Numbered from the stretch's first letter, positions 43,447 through 53,321 are shown. The stretch: 64,000 nt of DNA from G963665925 sp963676345 (GCA_963676345.2 CAXXTS010000006.1:916589-980588); one strand, 5' to 3'. The notes: generated from the letters alone by a model not told the origin. Program-made: numbers and translations.

Positions 43447-44526
43447 ATGACAAAAGGATATCTTGTGCTGAGTGACGGCACGGTATATGAAGGCAGAGCT
43501 TGGGGGGCGCTGGAAGCTGAGCCGGGTGAAGTCGTTTTTAATACAAGCATGACGGGGTATCAGGAAATCTTAACAGACCCGTCATACTTTGGGCAGATTG
43601 TTGTAATGACTTATCCACTCATTGGCAACTACGGTATTTTTAAAGGAGACAATCAGTCTAGAAAACCTTATGTTAAGGGCTTTGTAGTTCGAGAATTATA
43701 TGATGATGATGATCATTGGAGAAGTGAAGATAACCTTGAAGCCTTCCTGAAAGAGGAAGGTATTATTGCACTTGACGGTATTGATACACGGTCTCTAACT
43801 AAAAAAATCAGGGATGTTGGCGTCATGGCTGGTCAAATCATTGTGAATGAAGCAGGCATTGATGAAACTGTAGAAAAGCTTAAATCATTTGAACTGTTAG
43901 GTGCGGTTATGCAGGTTACGACTGAAAAGTCCTATACGCTGGAACCGGAAAAATGGAATGGAAAACATGTTGCAGTAATGGACTTTGGTATTAAGCGTAA
44001 TATCCTTAATTCAATGTTATACCGTGGCATTAAGCTTACTGTATTTCCTGCAGATGCGACAGCAGCAGAAATTATGGCTATCGATCCGGATGGGATATTT
44101 CTCTCAAATGGACCAGGTGACCCCAAAGAGCTTACTGAAACCATTGAAACTATTAAGAAACTTATGAATGAGAAGCCTATTTTCGGCATTTGCCTTGGGC
44201 ATCAACTTCTTTGTCTTGCCTATGGAGGCGACACCGTAAAGCTTAAATATGGACATAGAGGTGGAAATCATCCTGTGAAGGATTTAGTACGCAATAAAGT
44301 AGTTATAACATCTCAAAATCATGGCTATGTCGTCTTAAAAGAATCTCTGGATGAGGAGAAAATTGAAATTACGCATTTAAATGTGAACGATAAGACACTG
44401 GAAGGTGTGAGACACAAGCAGCTTCCAATTTTTAGCGTTCAATATCACCCAGAGGCCTCGCCGGGGCCAAAAGATTCGGAATATCTATTCGATGTGTTTG
44501 CAAGCATGATGGACCACGACTGTTGA
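43447..44526 (+). CDS. carA: Carbamoyl phosphate synthase small (glutaminase) subunit
   Basis: A 359-residue glutaminase. N-terminal small domain (LVLSDGTVYEG ... TGYQEILTDPSY), then a class I amidotransferase with catalytic Cys in GICLGHQLLCLAYGG and catalytic His/Glu in VQYHPEASPGP. The ATG at 43447 follows GGAGG and replaces an open frame that starts inside argH. Clustering with arg genes and its short form suggest the arginine-specific enzyme, though a pyrimidine role is not excluded. Confidence 0.97.
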   Translation: MTKGYLVLSDGTVYEGRAWGALEAEPGEVVFNTSMTGYQEILTDPSYFGQIVVMTYPLIGNYGIFKGDNQSRKPYVKGFVVRELYDDDDHWRSEDNLEAFLKEEGIIALDGIDTRSLTKKIRDVGVMAGQIIVNEAGIDETVEKLKSFELLGAVMQVTTEKSYTLEPEKWNGKHVAVMDFGIKRNILNSMLYRGIKLTVFPADATAAEIMAIDPDGIFLSNGPGDPKELTETIETIKKLMNEKPIFGICLGHQLLCLAYGGDTVKLKYGHRGGNHPVKDLVRNKVVITSQNHGYVVLKESLDEEKIEITHLNVNDKTLEGVRHKQLPIFSVQYHPEASPGPKDSEYLFDVFASMMDHDC

Positions 44527-44682
44527 TTAAACAGCTCCCGTGAGGGCTGAATCGCAGCCTGGAATAGACCCGGCTGCAAGACTTAAGTATATCTCTAAAT
44601 CAGTCAGGCTCGGTTGTTTACAGGTTAAAGAGCAAATAGAGTCGGGTAAGCGGTTTAGATTCATAATAAGGAGGGTCTAGCC
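44527..44682 (+). other. carA-carB spacer with a possible RNA hairpin
   Basis: A 156-nt gap. GCAGCC (44554-44559) and GGCTGC (44572-44577) form a short hairpin without a T-run. It does not match a PyrR site that I know. Confidence 0.35.
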
Positions 44683-47600
44683 ATGATAGGTAAGACAGCA
44701 TACAAAAAAGTACTCGTTATCGGTTCAGGACCGATTGTTATAGGGCAGGGCGCTGAGTTTGACTATTCAGGAACACAAGCCTGTCAAGTTCTCAAACAGG
44801 AAGGCATAGAAGTCATACTGGTCAACTCAAATCCGGCCACGATTATGACGGATAAGACCATAGCGGACAAGGTATATATGGAGCCGTTAACGGTAGAGTT
44901 TTTAGAAAAAGTTATAAAAAAGGAACTTCCAGATGCAATGCTTGCAGGCATGGGCGGGCAAACAGCCTTAAACCTGACTATGGAGCTTTGGGACGCTGGA
45001 ATTCTTGACAAGTATAATGTCAAAGTCATTGGCACCAGTCTTGAGTCTATTCGCGAGGCTGAAGACAGGGATTTATTTAAAGTTGCAATGGAAAGCATCG
45101 ATCAGCCAGTTATAGACAGCCGCGTGGCTTCGTCAGTAGAACAAGCAAAAGAGATAGCAAGAGAAATAGGATTGCCGGTTGTGGTGCGCCCTGCTTTTAC
45201 ACTTGGTGGAACGGGTGGCGGAATCGTCGAGACTATGGATGAACTTGAAGACATTGCAGCGAAAGGTATTCAATTCAGTATTGCTGATCAGGTGCTGATC
45301 GAAAAATCCATTAAAGGCTGGAAAGAAATTGAGTATGAAATGATGCGTGACGCCTGCGGAACAGCGATTGCTGTCTGCAACATGGAGAATATTGACCCGG
45401 TAGGTATTCACACTGGGGACAGTATTGTTATTGCACCGTCTCAAACTTTGAATGACCATGAATATCAAATGTTGAGAACAGCATCCATTGACATTGTTAA
45501 TAAACTAAAAATTGAAGGTGGCTGTAATGTACAGCTTGCACTGCATCCTGAAAGCCAGGATTATTTTATTATTGAGGTAAATCCGCGTGTAAGTCGTTCA
45601 TCTTCGCTTGCCTCAAAGGCTACCGGTTATCCAATAGCAAAGGTTGCTACAAAAATTGCACTTGGCTATTCACTAGACGAAATTGAGAACGATATTACAG
45701 GGAAGACCAAAGCTGCTTTTGAACCGACTCTGGACTATTGCGTTGTAAAAATTCCAAAGTGGCCATTTGATAAATTCAAAGATGCTAAGAAACTGCTTGG
45801 CACAATGATGATGGCTACAGGTGAAGTTATGGCAATAGGAAATAACTTTGAGTCAGCCCTATTAAAAGCACTCAGATCCCTTGAAGCATCTCAGGAAAAT
45901 CTGGACTACGCACCAGCAAAAGCCATGACGCTGGATGAACTCCTTTTCAAAATTAGGAAATCGGATGATGAGAGGATTTTTTATCTGGCAGAACTGATCA
46001 GAAGAGAAGTTGGTTTGCCTAAAATAAAGGCAGAGACAGGCATTGATTTCTTCTTTTTAAAGAAAATTGCAGGTATTGTGAAACTTGAAGAGGAAATTCG
46101 AGGCAGAATGCTGGAGTATCTTGAGCCGAGCTTAATTATGAAGTTGAAGAAGAAAGGATTTTCTGATAAAGGCATGTCCGCCCTGATGCTCAGCACAGGA
46201 CCAATGGATATTTACAATTACAGAAAAGAAAACAATATTGAGGTCACTTATAAAATGGTGGACACGTGTGGCGGTGAGTTTGACGCCCAGTCACCTTACT
46301 ATTACTCAACCTATGCAGATTTTGACGAGGTTGAGGTGACGGATAAGAAAAAAGTGCTCGTTGTGGGTTCTGGCCCGATACGAATTGGACAAGGGGTCGA
46401 GTTTGACTATTGTTCTGTACATGGTGTGCTGGCCCTTCGTGAAGAAGGTATTGAAGGCATTATTATTAATAACAATCCCGAAACAGTCAGTACAGATTTT
46501 GATATTTCAGACAAGCTTTATTTTGAACCCATCACTGAAGAAGATGTTCAAAACATCATTGACAAAGAAGACCCATACGGCGTGATTTTACAGTTTGGCG
46601 GACAAACAGCGGTTAAGTTGGCTGAGTATCTCAGCGAGCGTGGTATAAAAATTTTGGGCACTTCATTTGATTCAGTTGATCTCACAGAAGACAGAGACCG
46701 CTTTATTGAAAGAATGTCAGAGCTTAATCTGCCTTATCCTAAAGGGATTGGTGTTACAACCGTTGAAGGTGGCGTAAAGGAAGCCGATAAATTGGGTTAT
46801 CCTTTAATTGTACGTCCGAGCTATGTAATTGGTGGGCTTGGCATGCAAGTGGTACACGATGAAACGGGACTGAGAAAGTACTTAGAGAATTCGATTGTAC
46901 CGGATCAGAAGAACCCTGTGCTGATTGATCAGTACATGGCGGGTATTGAAATAGAAGTGGATGCCATTTCAGATGGTAAAGATATTCTCATTCCTGGAAT
47001 TATGGAGCACCTTGAGCAAGCTGGTGTTCACTCAGGAGATAGCATCTCCATCTATCCATCTGTTAATTTAACTGAAAAACACAAGGCAGACCTTCTTAAG
47101 TATACAAAAGAGATTGCGACGGGTTTTAATCTGGTAGGCCTGCTCAACATTCAGTATGTTCTTTATAATGACGAAATCTATGTTTTAGAAGTTAATCCTA
47201 GAGCGTCTAGAACGGTCCCTTTTATCAGTAAAGTTACAGACATACCAATGATTGACTTGGCTACAAAAGTCATGCTTGGAGCAGATTTGTCCAGCTTAGG
47301 ATACGGACTTGACTTAGCAAAGGAAAAAGATTATTTTGCTGTTAAGCATCCTGTATTCTCAATGGAAAAAATACTTGATACAGAAATTGCGCTCGGACCT
47401 GAAATGAAGTCTACCGGTGAAATTTTAAGTATGGAGAAAACCTTAGACAAAGCGCTTTTCAAAGGGTTTATGTCTACGTATCAAAATGCCATGAAAGGAT
47501 CAAAGGTCTTTATCAGTTTGCCAGATGCACTTAAAGAAGCCTTCGTGCCATCTGTTAAAATACTGATTGAAAAAGGCTATTCACTGACATGCACGGAAGG

Positions 47601-47892
47601 CACATATACCTATATGGCAGCTGCGGGTATTGATGAAACACATATGGCTGTTTGTCCATATGATGAAAAGACGCTTCATAAAATGCTTCAGGACCCTGAA
47701 CTTGCATTTGTTGTGGCCCTTCCGAAAAAGGGGCACAATAACAGTACTTTCGGGTTTAAAATCAGAAGGCTGAGTGTCGAAAAGAAACTCCCGTGCTTGA
47801 CGTCATTTGACACAGCTCAGGCACTCGTGAACATTATTGGGCATGGCATTCAGTCTAGCGATGTTGAGGTTTATGATATCTGCGCAGTTTAA
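44683..47892 (+). CDS. carB: Carbamoyl phosphate synthase large subunit
   Basis: A 1069-residue synthetase with the duplicated ATP-grasp halves. First half: VIGSGPIVIGQGAEFDYSGT and the GGQTALNL, RPAFTLGGTGGG motifs; second half repeats them as VVGSGPIRIGQGVEFDY, GGQTAVKL and RPSYVIGGLGMQ. The C-terminal MGS-like allosteric domain (about 930-1069) binds ornithine/UMP in homologues. Makes carbamoyl phosphate from bicarbonate, ammonia and two ATP. Last gene of the operon; a terminator follows. Confidence 0.98.
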   Translation: MIGKTAYKKVLVIGSGPIVIGQGAEFDYSGTQACQVLKQEGIEVILVNSNPATIMTDKTIADKVYMEPLTVEFLEKVIKKELPDAMLAGMGGQTALNLTMELWDAGILDKYNVKVIGTSLESIREAEDRDLFKVAMESIDQPVIDSRVASSVEQAKEIAREIGLPVVVRPAFTLGGTGGGIVETMDELEDIAAKGIQFSIADQVLIEKSIKGWKEIEYEMMRDACGTAIAVCNMENIDPVGIHTGDSIVIAPSQTLNDHEYQMLRTASIDIVNKLKIEGGCNVQLALHPESQDYFIIEVNPRVSRSSSLASKATGYPIAKVATKIALGYSLDEIENDITGKTKAAFEPTLDYCVVKIPKWPFDKFKDAKKLLGTMMMATGEVMAIGNNFESALLKALRSLEASQENLDYAPAKAMTLDELLFKIRKSDDERIFYLAELIRREVGLPKIKAETGIDFFFLKKIAGIVKLEEEIRGRMLEYLEPSLIMKLKKKGFSDKGMSALMLSTGPMDIYNYRKENNIEVTYKMVDTCGGEFDAQSPYYYSTYADFDEVEVTDKKKVLVVGSGPIRIGQGVEFDYCSVHGVLALREEGIEGIIINNNPETVSTDFDISDKLYFEPITEEDVQNIIDKEDPYGVILQFGGQTAVKLAEYLSERGIKILGTSFDSVDLTEDRDRFIERMSELNLPYPKGIGVTTVEGGVKEADKLGYPLIVRPSYVIGGLGMQVVHDETGLRKYLENSIVPDQKNPVLIDQYMAGIEIEVDAISDGKDILIPGIMEHLEQAGVHSGDSISIYPSVNLTEKHKADLLKYTKEIATGFNLVGLLNIQYVLYNDEIYVLEVNPRASRTVPFISKVTDIPMIDLATKVMLGADLSSLGYGLDLAKEKDYFAVKHPVFSMEKILDTEIALGPEMKSTGEILSMEKTLDKALFKGFMSTYQNAMKGSKVFISLPDALKEAFVPSVKILIEKGYSLTCTEGTYTYMAAAGIDETHMAVCPYDEKTLHKMLQDPELAFVVALPKKGHNNSTFGFKIRRLSVEKKLPCLTSFDTAQALVNIIGHGIQSSDVEVYDICAV

Positions 47893-47980
47893 TTATGCTG
47901 AACTGAGGGCGTGTAAATTGTGTTTATCAGTACCAAAAAATCAGCTAGGTTTAAGGAAAGAATACTCATAAGCAAGTATT

Positions 47981-48010
47981 AAGGGGATGTTGCAAAATAC
48001 ATCCCTTTTT
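47981..48010 (+). terminator. Terminator after carB
   Basis: Stem AAGGGGATGT/ACATCCCTTT, 8-nt loop, T-run. Confidence 0.85.
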
Positions 48011-48177
48011 ATATGCACTAAACACCAATTCTTCAGTTCATATTAATTAATATAGTGCAAGTTCGAGATGCCTATGATTACAAGTACAAATAAAAGGTCT
48101 GACAAACATATTTAATCTTGATATACACCATCACATAAAAGAAGTCATGCATTCTGTAAATCGTGTTTGTATAATAA
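48011..48177. other. Intergenic stretch without recognised features
   Basis: AT-rich, no ORF or RNA motif seen, between the carB and argJ terminators. Confidence 0.5.
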
Positions 48178-48223
48178 AAAGCGTGCCGGCAAGTAGAATA
48201 GGTTCTACTTGCCGGCACGCTTT
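48178..48223. terminator. Strong terminator after argJ
   Basis: A 21-bp perfect stem with a 4-nt loop; T-run on the minus strand. Confidence 0.93.
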
Positions 48224-48247
48224 GTTTAATTTTAAGGATAGTTCTAT

Positions 48248-49465
48248 TTATGAACGGTATTCACCATTAATCTTTACATATTCATAGGTTAAATCACATC
48301 CCCAAGCAGTAGCTGAACAATCGCCATCGTTTAGCTCAGCTAAAATTTGAATGGTGTCAGCTGAGAGTACATTTAAGGCGTGCTCCTCATCGAAAGGTAC
48401 AGGTGCACCTGATTTCATGAGCTCAATTTCCCCCTTGTCAGAGACCATTTTAAGGTCGACCTTTTCAGGTGTGAAGCTAGATCCACTGTAACCCATAGCG
48501 CAAATGATACGTCCCCAGTTAGCATCGCTTCCAAAGAAGGCTGATTTAACGAGAGAAGAAGAAATAACGGATTTGGCAGCCTTTGCTGCATCTGTTTCGG
48601 TAGAAGCACCTGATACACAACACTCAAGAAGTTTTGTAGCGCCTTCTCCATCTTTTGCAATCAGTTTTGCAAGCTCAACACAAACTGTTGAGAATGCTTC
48701 ATCAAACACGGCCTTATCAGCATCTGATACAATACAAGGTGCATTTTCTGATGCACTTGAAAGAGCAAGCACCATGTCATTTGTAGAGGTATCACCATCA
48801 ACACTGATCATATTGAATGATTTTGATGTGACTTTTTTAAGAAGCTCCTTTAAGTAGGTGTCATCTACAGTCATATCTGTCATAACAAAGCCCAGCATGG
48901 TTGCCATGTTTGGGTGAATCATTCCGGACCCTTTAGAAATCCCTGTAATACGACCTTTTTTTCCACCAAGCTCAATGTCTATAGAAACCGCTTTTTCGAA
49001 TGTATCTGTTGTCATGATTGCCGTTGAGGCTTTTCCAATACCGTCTTCTGAAAGTTCGGATGAAATGGATTTAATGCCATTTAGAAGTTGATTCATAGGC
49101 ATAGGAACGCCAATAATCCCTGTTGATGCGATTAAAACCTCGTTTGCCTCTATTCCTAGAGCCTCAGCAGTTGCTTTGGCAGACTGAATGGCATCTGTCA
49201 TACCCTGTGTACCTGTACAGGCATTTGCGTTACCGCTATTAATCAAAATAGCTTTTGGAGTAGCCTGTGTCAGATGTGTTTCTGTGACTGAAACAGGTGC
49301 GGCTTTGGTGATGTTTTGAGTAAAAACACCCGCACCCGCACCAGCATTCTCGCAGTATATTAAAGCTAGATCGAGAAGATCCCCTTTTGCTTTGATCCCG
49401 CTGTGAATACCAGCTGCCTTAAAACCTTGTACTGGACGTGGTTTATATTCTAATTTTTGTATCAT
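48248..49465 (-). CDS. argJ: Bifunctional ornithine acetyltransferase/N-acetylglutamate synthase
   Basis: Transfers acetyl from N-acetylornithine to glutamate and so recycles the acetyl group. The 405-residue precursor cleaves itself before the Thr of the conserved SGMIHPNMATMLGFVMTD; upstream INSGNANACTG and downstream STNDMVLALSS, GEGATKLLECCVSG are also family blocks. It lies downstream of argC on the same strand, 61 nt apart. No argA-type synthase is seen, so ArgJ probably also makes N-acetylglutamate. Confidence 0.98.
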   Translation of the reverse strand: MIQKLEYKPRPVQGFKAAGIHSGIKAKGDLLDLALIYCENAGAGAGVFTQNITKAAPVSVTETHLTQATPKAILINSGNANACTGTQGMTDAIQSAKATAEALGIEANEVLIASTGIIGVPMPMNQLLNGIKSISSELSEDGIGKASTAIMTTDTFEKAVSIDIELGGKKGRITGISKGSGMIHPNMATMLGFVMTDMTVDDTYLKELLKKVTSKSFNMISVDGDTSTNDMVLALSSASENAPCIVSDADKAVFDEAFSTVCVELAKLIAKDGEGATKLLECCVSGASTETDAAKAAKSVISSSLVKSAFFGSDANWGRIICAMGYSGSSFTPEKVDLKMVSDKGEIELMKSGAPVPFDEEHALNVLSADTIQILAELNDGDCSATAWGCDLTYEYVKINGEYRS

Positions 49466-49526
49466 TTTCTACTTCATCCTTTCCCATTCTAAATGAAAAA
49501 TCCCTTATGCCAGCAAAAAAAAAATT

Positions 49527-50528
49527 TTATAGACCTGTTTTTTCATCTAACCCAAAGAGGATATTCGCATTCTGGATTGCCTGACCCGCAGCCCCTTTTT
49601 GCAGATTGTCAATTGCACTATGGATGACAAGGGTGTTGGTTCTTGCGTCAAGCACCAAGTGTATATCACAGTAGTTAGTGTCTTTTACCCATCGTGTTTG
49701 CGGCATTTTGTCGAGAAGTCTTACGAAGGGTTTGTTTGCATAGGCCTCTGTATAAATTTCAAGAATACTTTCATAGGAAACTGTACCATCCATCGGCACA
49801 TACACTGAAGCCAAAATACCGCGGTCCATTGGAACCACACTTGGTGAGAAAAGAATTTTAAGATCATGGGCACCAGCTTTTGCAGTAATAAGTTCAATTT
49901 CAGGTGTATGACGATGCTTTCCTGTGCCATAAGGGCGCATAGATTCATTGGTTTCACAGTAAAGTATGGCCTCGTTTATTTTTTTGCCAGCGCCTGTCAT
50001 GCCTGATTTGGCATCAATAACAACGGTTTTGTCATTCAGAAGTCCCTTTTTGGCAAGCGGTAAGAGTGCAGTCAAGCTTGCTGTTGGGTAACAACCAGGG
50101 TTTGCGATGATTTTGCTGGTCGCATTTATCTGATCAGCAAGACCGTACTCAGCAATTTCAAGCAGTTCAGGTGCAATGTGTTCAACATTGTACCAGGCTT
50201 CATAATCATCTTTTGAGTCGAGTCGGAAGTCACCGCTTAGGTCAATAACGGGAATGTCCATATCATATAATTTTTTGACCCAGTGCATGGATGTACCATG
50301 AGGTAGACTCAGAAAGACAAGTTCAAGTTCAGGCAACTGTGTTTCAAATGTTTCTAAAGATACTAGAGTATATGCGTCCGCATATGTGAACCCATTAATG
50401 TCACTGAGTGGGGTTTTGTCATAGCTACGTGAGCCAATTGCGTGCAACTCAAAATTTGGATGGGTATGCAGGAGTTTAACGAGTTCCATTCCTGCGTATC
50501 CCGTTGCACCGATAAGTCCAACTTTCAT
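49527..50528 (-). CDS. argC: N-acetyl-gamma-glutamyl-phosphate reductase
   Basis: NADPH-dependent reductase of the arginine route, 333 residues. The nucleotide motif GATGYAGMELVKLL is at the start, the catalytic Cys in NPGCYPTA, and the KSGMTGAGKK loop and HRHTPEIE segment follow. Divergent from argB with overlapping control region. Confidence 0.97.
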   Translation of the reverse strand: MKVGLIGATGYAGMELVKLLHTHPNFELHAIGSRSYDKTPLSDINGFTYADAYTLVSLETFETQLPELELVFLSLPHGTSMHWVKKLYDMDIPVIDLSGDFRLDSKDDYEAWYNVEHIAPELLEIAEYGLADQINATSKIIANPGCYPTASLTALLPLAKKGLLNDKTVVIDAKSGMTGAGKKINEAILYCETNESMRPYGTGKHRHTPEIELITAKAGAHDLKILFSPSVVPMDRGILASVYVPMDGTVSYESILEIYTEAYANKPFVRLLDKMPQTRWVKDTNYCDIHLVLDARTNTLVIHSAIDNLQKGAAGQAIQNANILFGLDEKTGL

Positions 50529-50585
50529 AATTTTGCCTCCTTATTCTACAGCTGTATTCAGCTCAAATTATCATATTTGAGGATA

Positions 50586-50614
50586 ATTATACATATAATC
50601 CACTCTGAATTCAA
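50586..50614 (-). promoter_or_regulatory. argCJ promoter
   Basis: Minus strand TTGAAT (50609-50614), 17-nt spacer, TATAAT (50586-50591). Confidence 0.75.
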
Positions 50615-50632
50615 CGGTTTTTCATAAAAAAC

Positions 50633-50661
50633 TTGATATTTAATACATAAGTATGTATAAT
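50633..50661 (+). promoter_or_regulatory. argBD promoter with an inverted repeat in the spacer
   Basis: TTGATA (50633-50638), 17-nt spacer, TATAAT (50656-50661). The spacer contains ATACATA-AG-TATGTAT (50643-50658), a 7-bp inverted repeat. TATGTATAATTAT recurs in both divergent promoters, a candidate ArgR site. Confidence 0.65.
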
Positions 50662-50692
50662 TATAAAAACTAATTTTAGAGGGAGATATAAA

Positions 50693-51565
50693 ATGGAACT
50701 CATGAAGCAACGCGTTCAAAATCTAATTGAAGCCATTCCTTATATTAAAAACTTTCAAGGAAAGACTTTTATCATTAAGTACGGCGGCAGCATTATGGAG
50801 GACGAAGCGGGCAAAAAGGCTCTTATTGAAGATATAGCCTTACTCACTTTAGTGGGAATTCGGTGCATTGTCATACATGGCGGTGGTAAGGAAATCAATT
50901 CACGTCTGCTGAAGCTTGGAATTGAATCAGAGTTTAAAGAAGGCTACCGAGTCACATCCGGTGAAGCCATCGATGAAGTTGAGATGGTTTTGTCAGGAAG
51001 AATCAACAAGGAGCTAATTCATCTGCTAAACAGTGCAGGCGTTAAAGCGGTAGGGCTCAATGGGAAAGATGCAGGCCTCATACGTGCAACTCAGAAATAC
51101 ATCGAAATCGATGATACACTCCACGACATTGGGCACGTAGGAGAAATAGACGTTATTAATCCAGATATTCTTGAAATTCTGCTCAGCAATGGAATTGTAC
51201 CTGTCATTTCACCGATTGGATTCGATGATGCAGGAATGACTTACAATATTAATGCAGACGATGTTGCTGCTGGCATTAGTGCCAAGCTCTTTGCGGAAAA
51301 ACTGATATTGATTACTGATGTGCCTGGCGTGATGCGAGACATTGATGATCCGAGCAGCCTTTTGTCTAAGCTCAAAATTAAGGATGTTGAGGACCTTATG
51401 GAAGAAGGCGTCATAAAAGGCGGTATGATTCCTAAAATGAACTGCGTTAAAACGGCGGTTTGCGGTGGAACGAAATCTGTTCATATATTAGATGGAAAAA
51501 TTGAGCATTGTGTCATGCTTGAAATATTTACAGACAACGGAATAGGTACAATGGTGACCTATTAA
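50693..51565 (+). CDS. argB: Acetylglutamate kinase
   Basis: Phosphorylates N-acetylglutamate, 290 residues. Amino-acid kinase motifs KYGGSIMED (phosphate-binding), HGGGKEINSRLLKLGI and the NADDVAAGISAKL Asn/Asp segment are present, and KGGMIPKM near the end is typical. The N-terminal extension before the first motif (about 25 residues) matches the arginine-inhibited hexameric type. argD follows after 16 nt. Confidence 0.98.
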   Translation: MELMKQRVQNLIEAIPYIKNFQGKTFIIKYGGSIMEDEAGKKALIEDIALLTLVGIRCIVIHGGGKEINSRLLKLGIESEFKEGYRVTSGEAIDEVEMVLSGRINKELIHLLNSAGVKAVGLNGKDAGLIRATQKYIEIDDTLHDIGHVGEIDVINPDILEILLSNGIVPVISPIGFDDAGMTYNINADDVAAGISAKLFAEKLILITDVPGVMRDIDDPSSLLSKLKIKDVEDLMEEGVIKGGMIPKMNCVKTAVCGGTKSVHILDGKIEHCVMLEIFTDNGIGTMVTY

Positions 51566-51581
51566 AAGGAGGTAAACTAGA

Positions 51582-52763
51582 ATGTCGAGTAATAAAATTA
51601 ACGCAGAAAGTATTATGAACACGTATGGAAGAAAAGATATAGTATTTGAAAAGGGGAGTGGTGTTTGGCTTTACGATGAAAGCGGGAATGCCTATCTTGA
51701 CTTTGTTGCAGGTGTTGCTGTGAACTGTTTGGGACACAGCCATCCTGAAATCGTAAAAGCGATGCAGACTCAGGTGGCTAATCTGGTTCATGTATCCAAT
51801 ATATACTGGACACAGGCGCAAATTGATTTAGGAGATAAGTTGTGTGCGAAAAGCGGTCTTTCTTCAGCGTTCTTCTGTAACAGTGGAACGGAGTCTCTTG
51901 AAGCAGCGCTTAAAATAGGACGTAAATACGGAAAGACTATTTCAAAAGATAAAACCAAAATCGTTGTGCTTGAAAAAGCCTTTCATGGCAGAACGATGGG
52001 CGCGCTCAGTCTAACGTGGAATCCAAAGTATAAAGAGCCATTTGGTCCGCTTGTAGACCAAATCTCTGCAGTGCCTCTGAATGACATAAAAGCACTGACT
52101 AATATGATGGATGACGATGTATGTGCAATTATAATGGAGCCTATTCAAGGTGAAGGTGGTATTTATAACAGTGAGAAGGCATTTGTTGAGAGTGCAAGAG
52201 CATTGGCAGATCAGCACGATGCCCTACTCATTTTTGATGAAGTCCAGTGTGGAATGGCGCGTACAGGACATTTGTTTGCACATCAAATGTATGGGGTGAA
52301 ACCTGATGTACTCTGCCTTGCAAAGGGGCTTGGTGCAGGGATGCCAATTGGTGCTGTAATCGTCAATGAACGCGCAGATGTTTTGGTGCCGGGCGATCAT
52401 GGATCTACTTTTGGCGGCAATCCACTTGCTTGTTCAGCTGGAAATGTTGTAATGGATATTGTTTCAAAGCCAGCCTTTTTAGATCATGTAAAGGCTATAT
52501 CATCTTATATCAAAAAGGCTCTTCAAACATTGGATGAAACCCATGATTTCCTAAAGGAGATACGTGGTGAAGGTTTGATCTTAGGTGTTGAAACAAAATA
52601 CAAGTCGGCTGATATTATAGAGAAAGCGCTGGGAGAAGAACTGCTCCTGATTGGTGCTGGTGAAAATACGGTGCGTATTATACCGCCGCTGGTTATTACT
52701 GAAAAGGAAATTGACATATTTATTAATAAGTTTGAAATAGTTTTAAATCAGCTTTCAGCTTAA
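51582..52763 (+). CDS. argD: Acetylornithine aminotransferase
   Basis: PLP enzyme of class III aminotransferases, 393 residues. FCNSGTESLEAALKIGRKYG, FHGRTMGALSLT, the LIFDEVQCGMARTG pocket and the PLP Lys in LAKGLGAGMPIGA are intact. Converts N-acetylglutamate semialdehyde to N-acetylornithine. With argC, argJ, argB, argG and argH only argF is missing from the set in this window. Confidence 0.96.
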   Translation: MSSNKINAESIMNTYGRKDIVFEKGSGVWLYDESGNAYLDFVAGVAVNCLGHSHPEIVKAMQTQVANLVHVSNIYWTQAQIDLGDKLCAKSGLSSAFFCNSGTESLEAALKIGRKYGKTISKDKTKIVVLEKAFHGRTMGALSLTWNPKYKEPFGPLVDQISAVPLNDIKALTNMMDDDVCAIIMEPIQGEGGIYNSEKAFVESARALADQHDALLIFDEVQCGMARTGHLFAHQMYGVKPDVLCLAKGLGAGMPIGAVIVNERADVLVPGDHGSTFGGNPLACSAGNVVMDIVSKPAFLDHVKAISSYIKKALQTLDETHDFLKEIRGEGLILGVETKYKSADIIEKALGEELLLIGAGENTVRIIPPLVITEKEIDIFINKFEIVLNQLSA

Positions 52764-52844
52764 AAAGAAAGTAATATCAACACTTTAATGGTATACTTTT
52801 ATTGCTGAAGAATATTCAGACGATTATGAATATAAGAAAAGGGC

Positions 52845-52873
52845 TTGTACACGCGTCCCTTACGTGCTAATAT
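52845..52873 (+). promoter_or_regulatory. Promoter of the S-box leader
   Basis: TTGTAC (52845-52850), 17-nt spacer ending in TGC, TAATAT (52868-52873). Confidence 0.6.
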
Positions 52874-52893
52874 AATCACAACTTAAAATTAAA

Positions 52894-53019
52894 TTTATCA
52901 AGAGACAGGGGAGAGAGTTAGCTCGTTGATCCTGCGCCAACCTGCTTAGCAAGGTGGTAAAGCTGACATCGATAATGATTTGGGAATCAACCTTCTTGTC
53001 GATGACAAGAAGGTTTTTT
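52894..53019 (+). ncRNA. Divergent SAM-I-like (S-box) riboswitch 1 with terminator
   Basis: It opens TTATCAAGAGA and has the P3 CCTGC-TTA-GCAAGG, as in S-boxes. Core bases differ from the canonical form: GTTGATCCTGCGCCAACC for GATGAACCCCGGCAACC, and GGTGGTAA for GGTGCTAA. A GAG/CTC stem replaces GGG/CCC, a covariation. Terminator: 12-bp stem AACCTTCTTGTC/GACAAGAAGGTT (52989-53015) and six T. Confidence 0.75.
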
Positions 53020-53230
53020 ATTTTCAGTAAAATAAAGAAATGCACAAATGTATCCTTGCAGATATGGTTGTGCTTGTACAGACCGTATCTGCAAGGATAC
53101 ATTTGTATATGGCGCGTAAGCGACATGGGCAATTGAAAATTGCCCTGGCATTTCGTTAGGATTGCGCGTCATGCGACTGGGGCAAGTGAAGATTGCCCAT
53201 TTCGTCAGGGTGTGTGCGTACATAAAACAG
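53020..53230 (+). repeat. E4: hairpin element with unique arms and two degenerate tail units
   Basis: Left flank AATAAAGAAATGCAC, left arm 53046-53067, loop TTGTGCTTGTACAG plus A (53068-53082), right arm 53083-53104 (21/22, the odd pair being G-U), GTATATGGCGCG, then tail hairpin GGGCAATT-GAA-AATTGCCC and a second copy GGGCAA-GTGAAGA-TTGCCC. It separates the two S-boxes. Confidence 0.9.
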
Positions 53231-53321
53231 GTAAGCGGAGACTGCCTTTACATTTTGACTTGCCGCACGATACGTCTAATGATGTAGTCAAGTAACAAAG
53301 AACGTAATGCGTTCGACATAT

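Noticed and set aside
44527..44682. PyrR-type attenuator or riboswitch between carA and carB
   Set aside because: A short hairpin is visible, but no PyrR consensus, no T-run and no known aptamer blocks.
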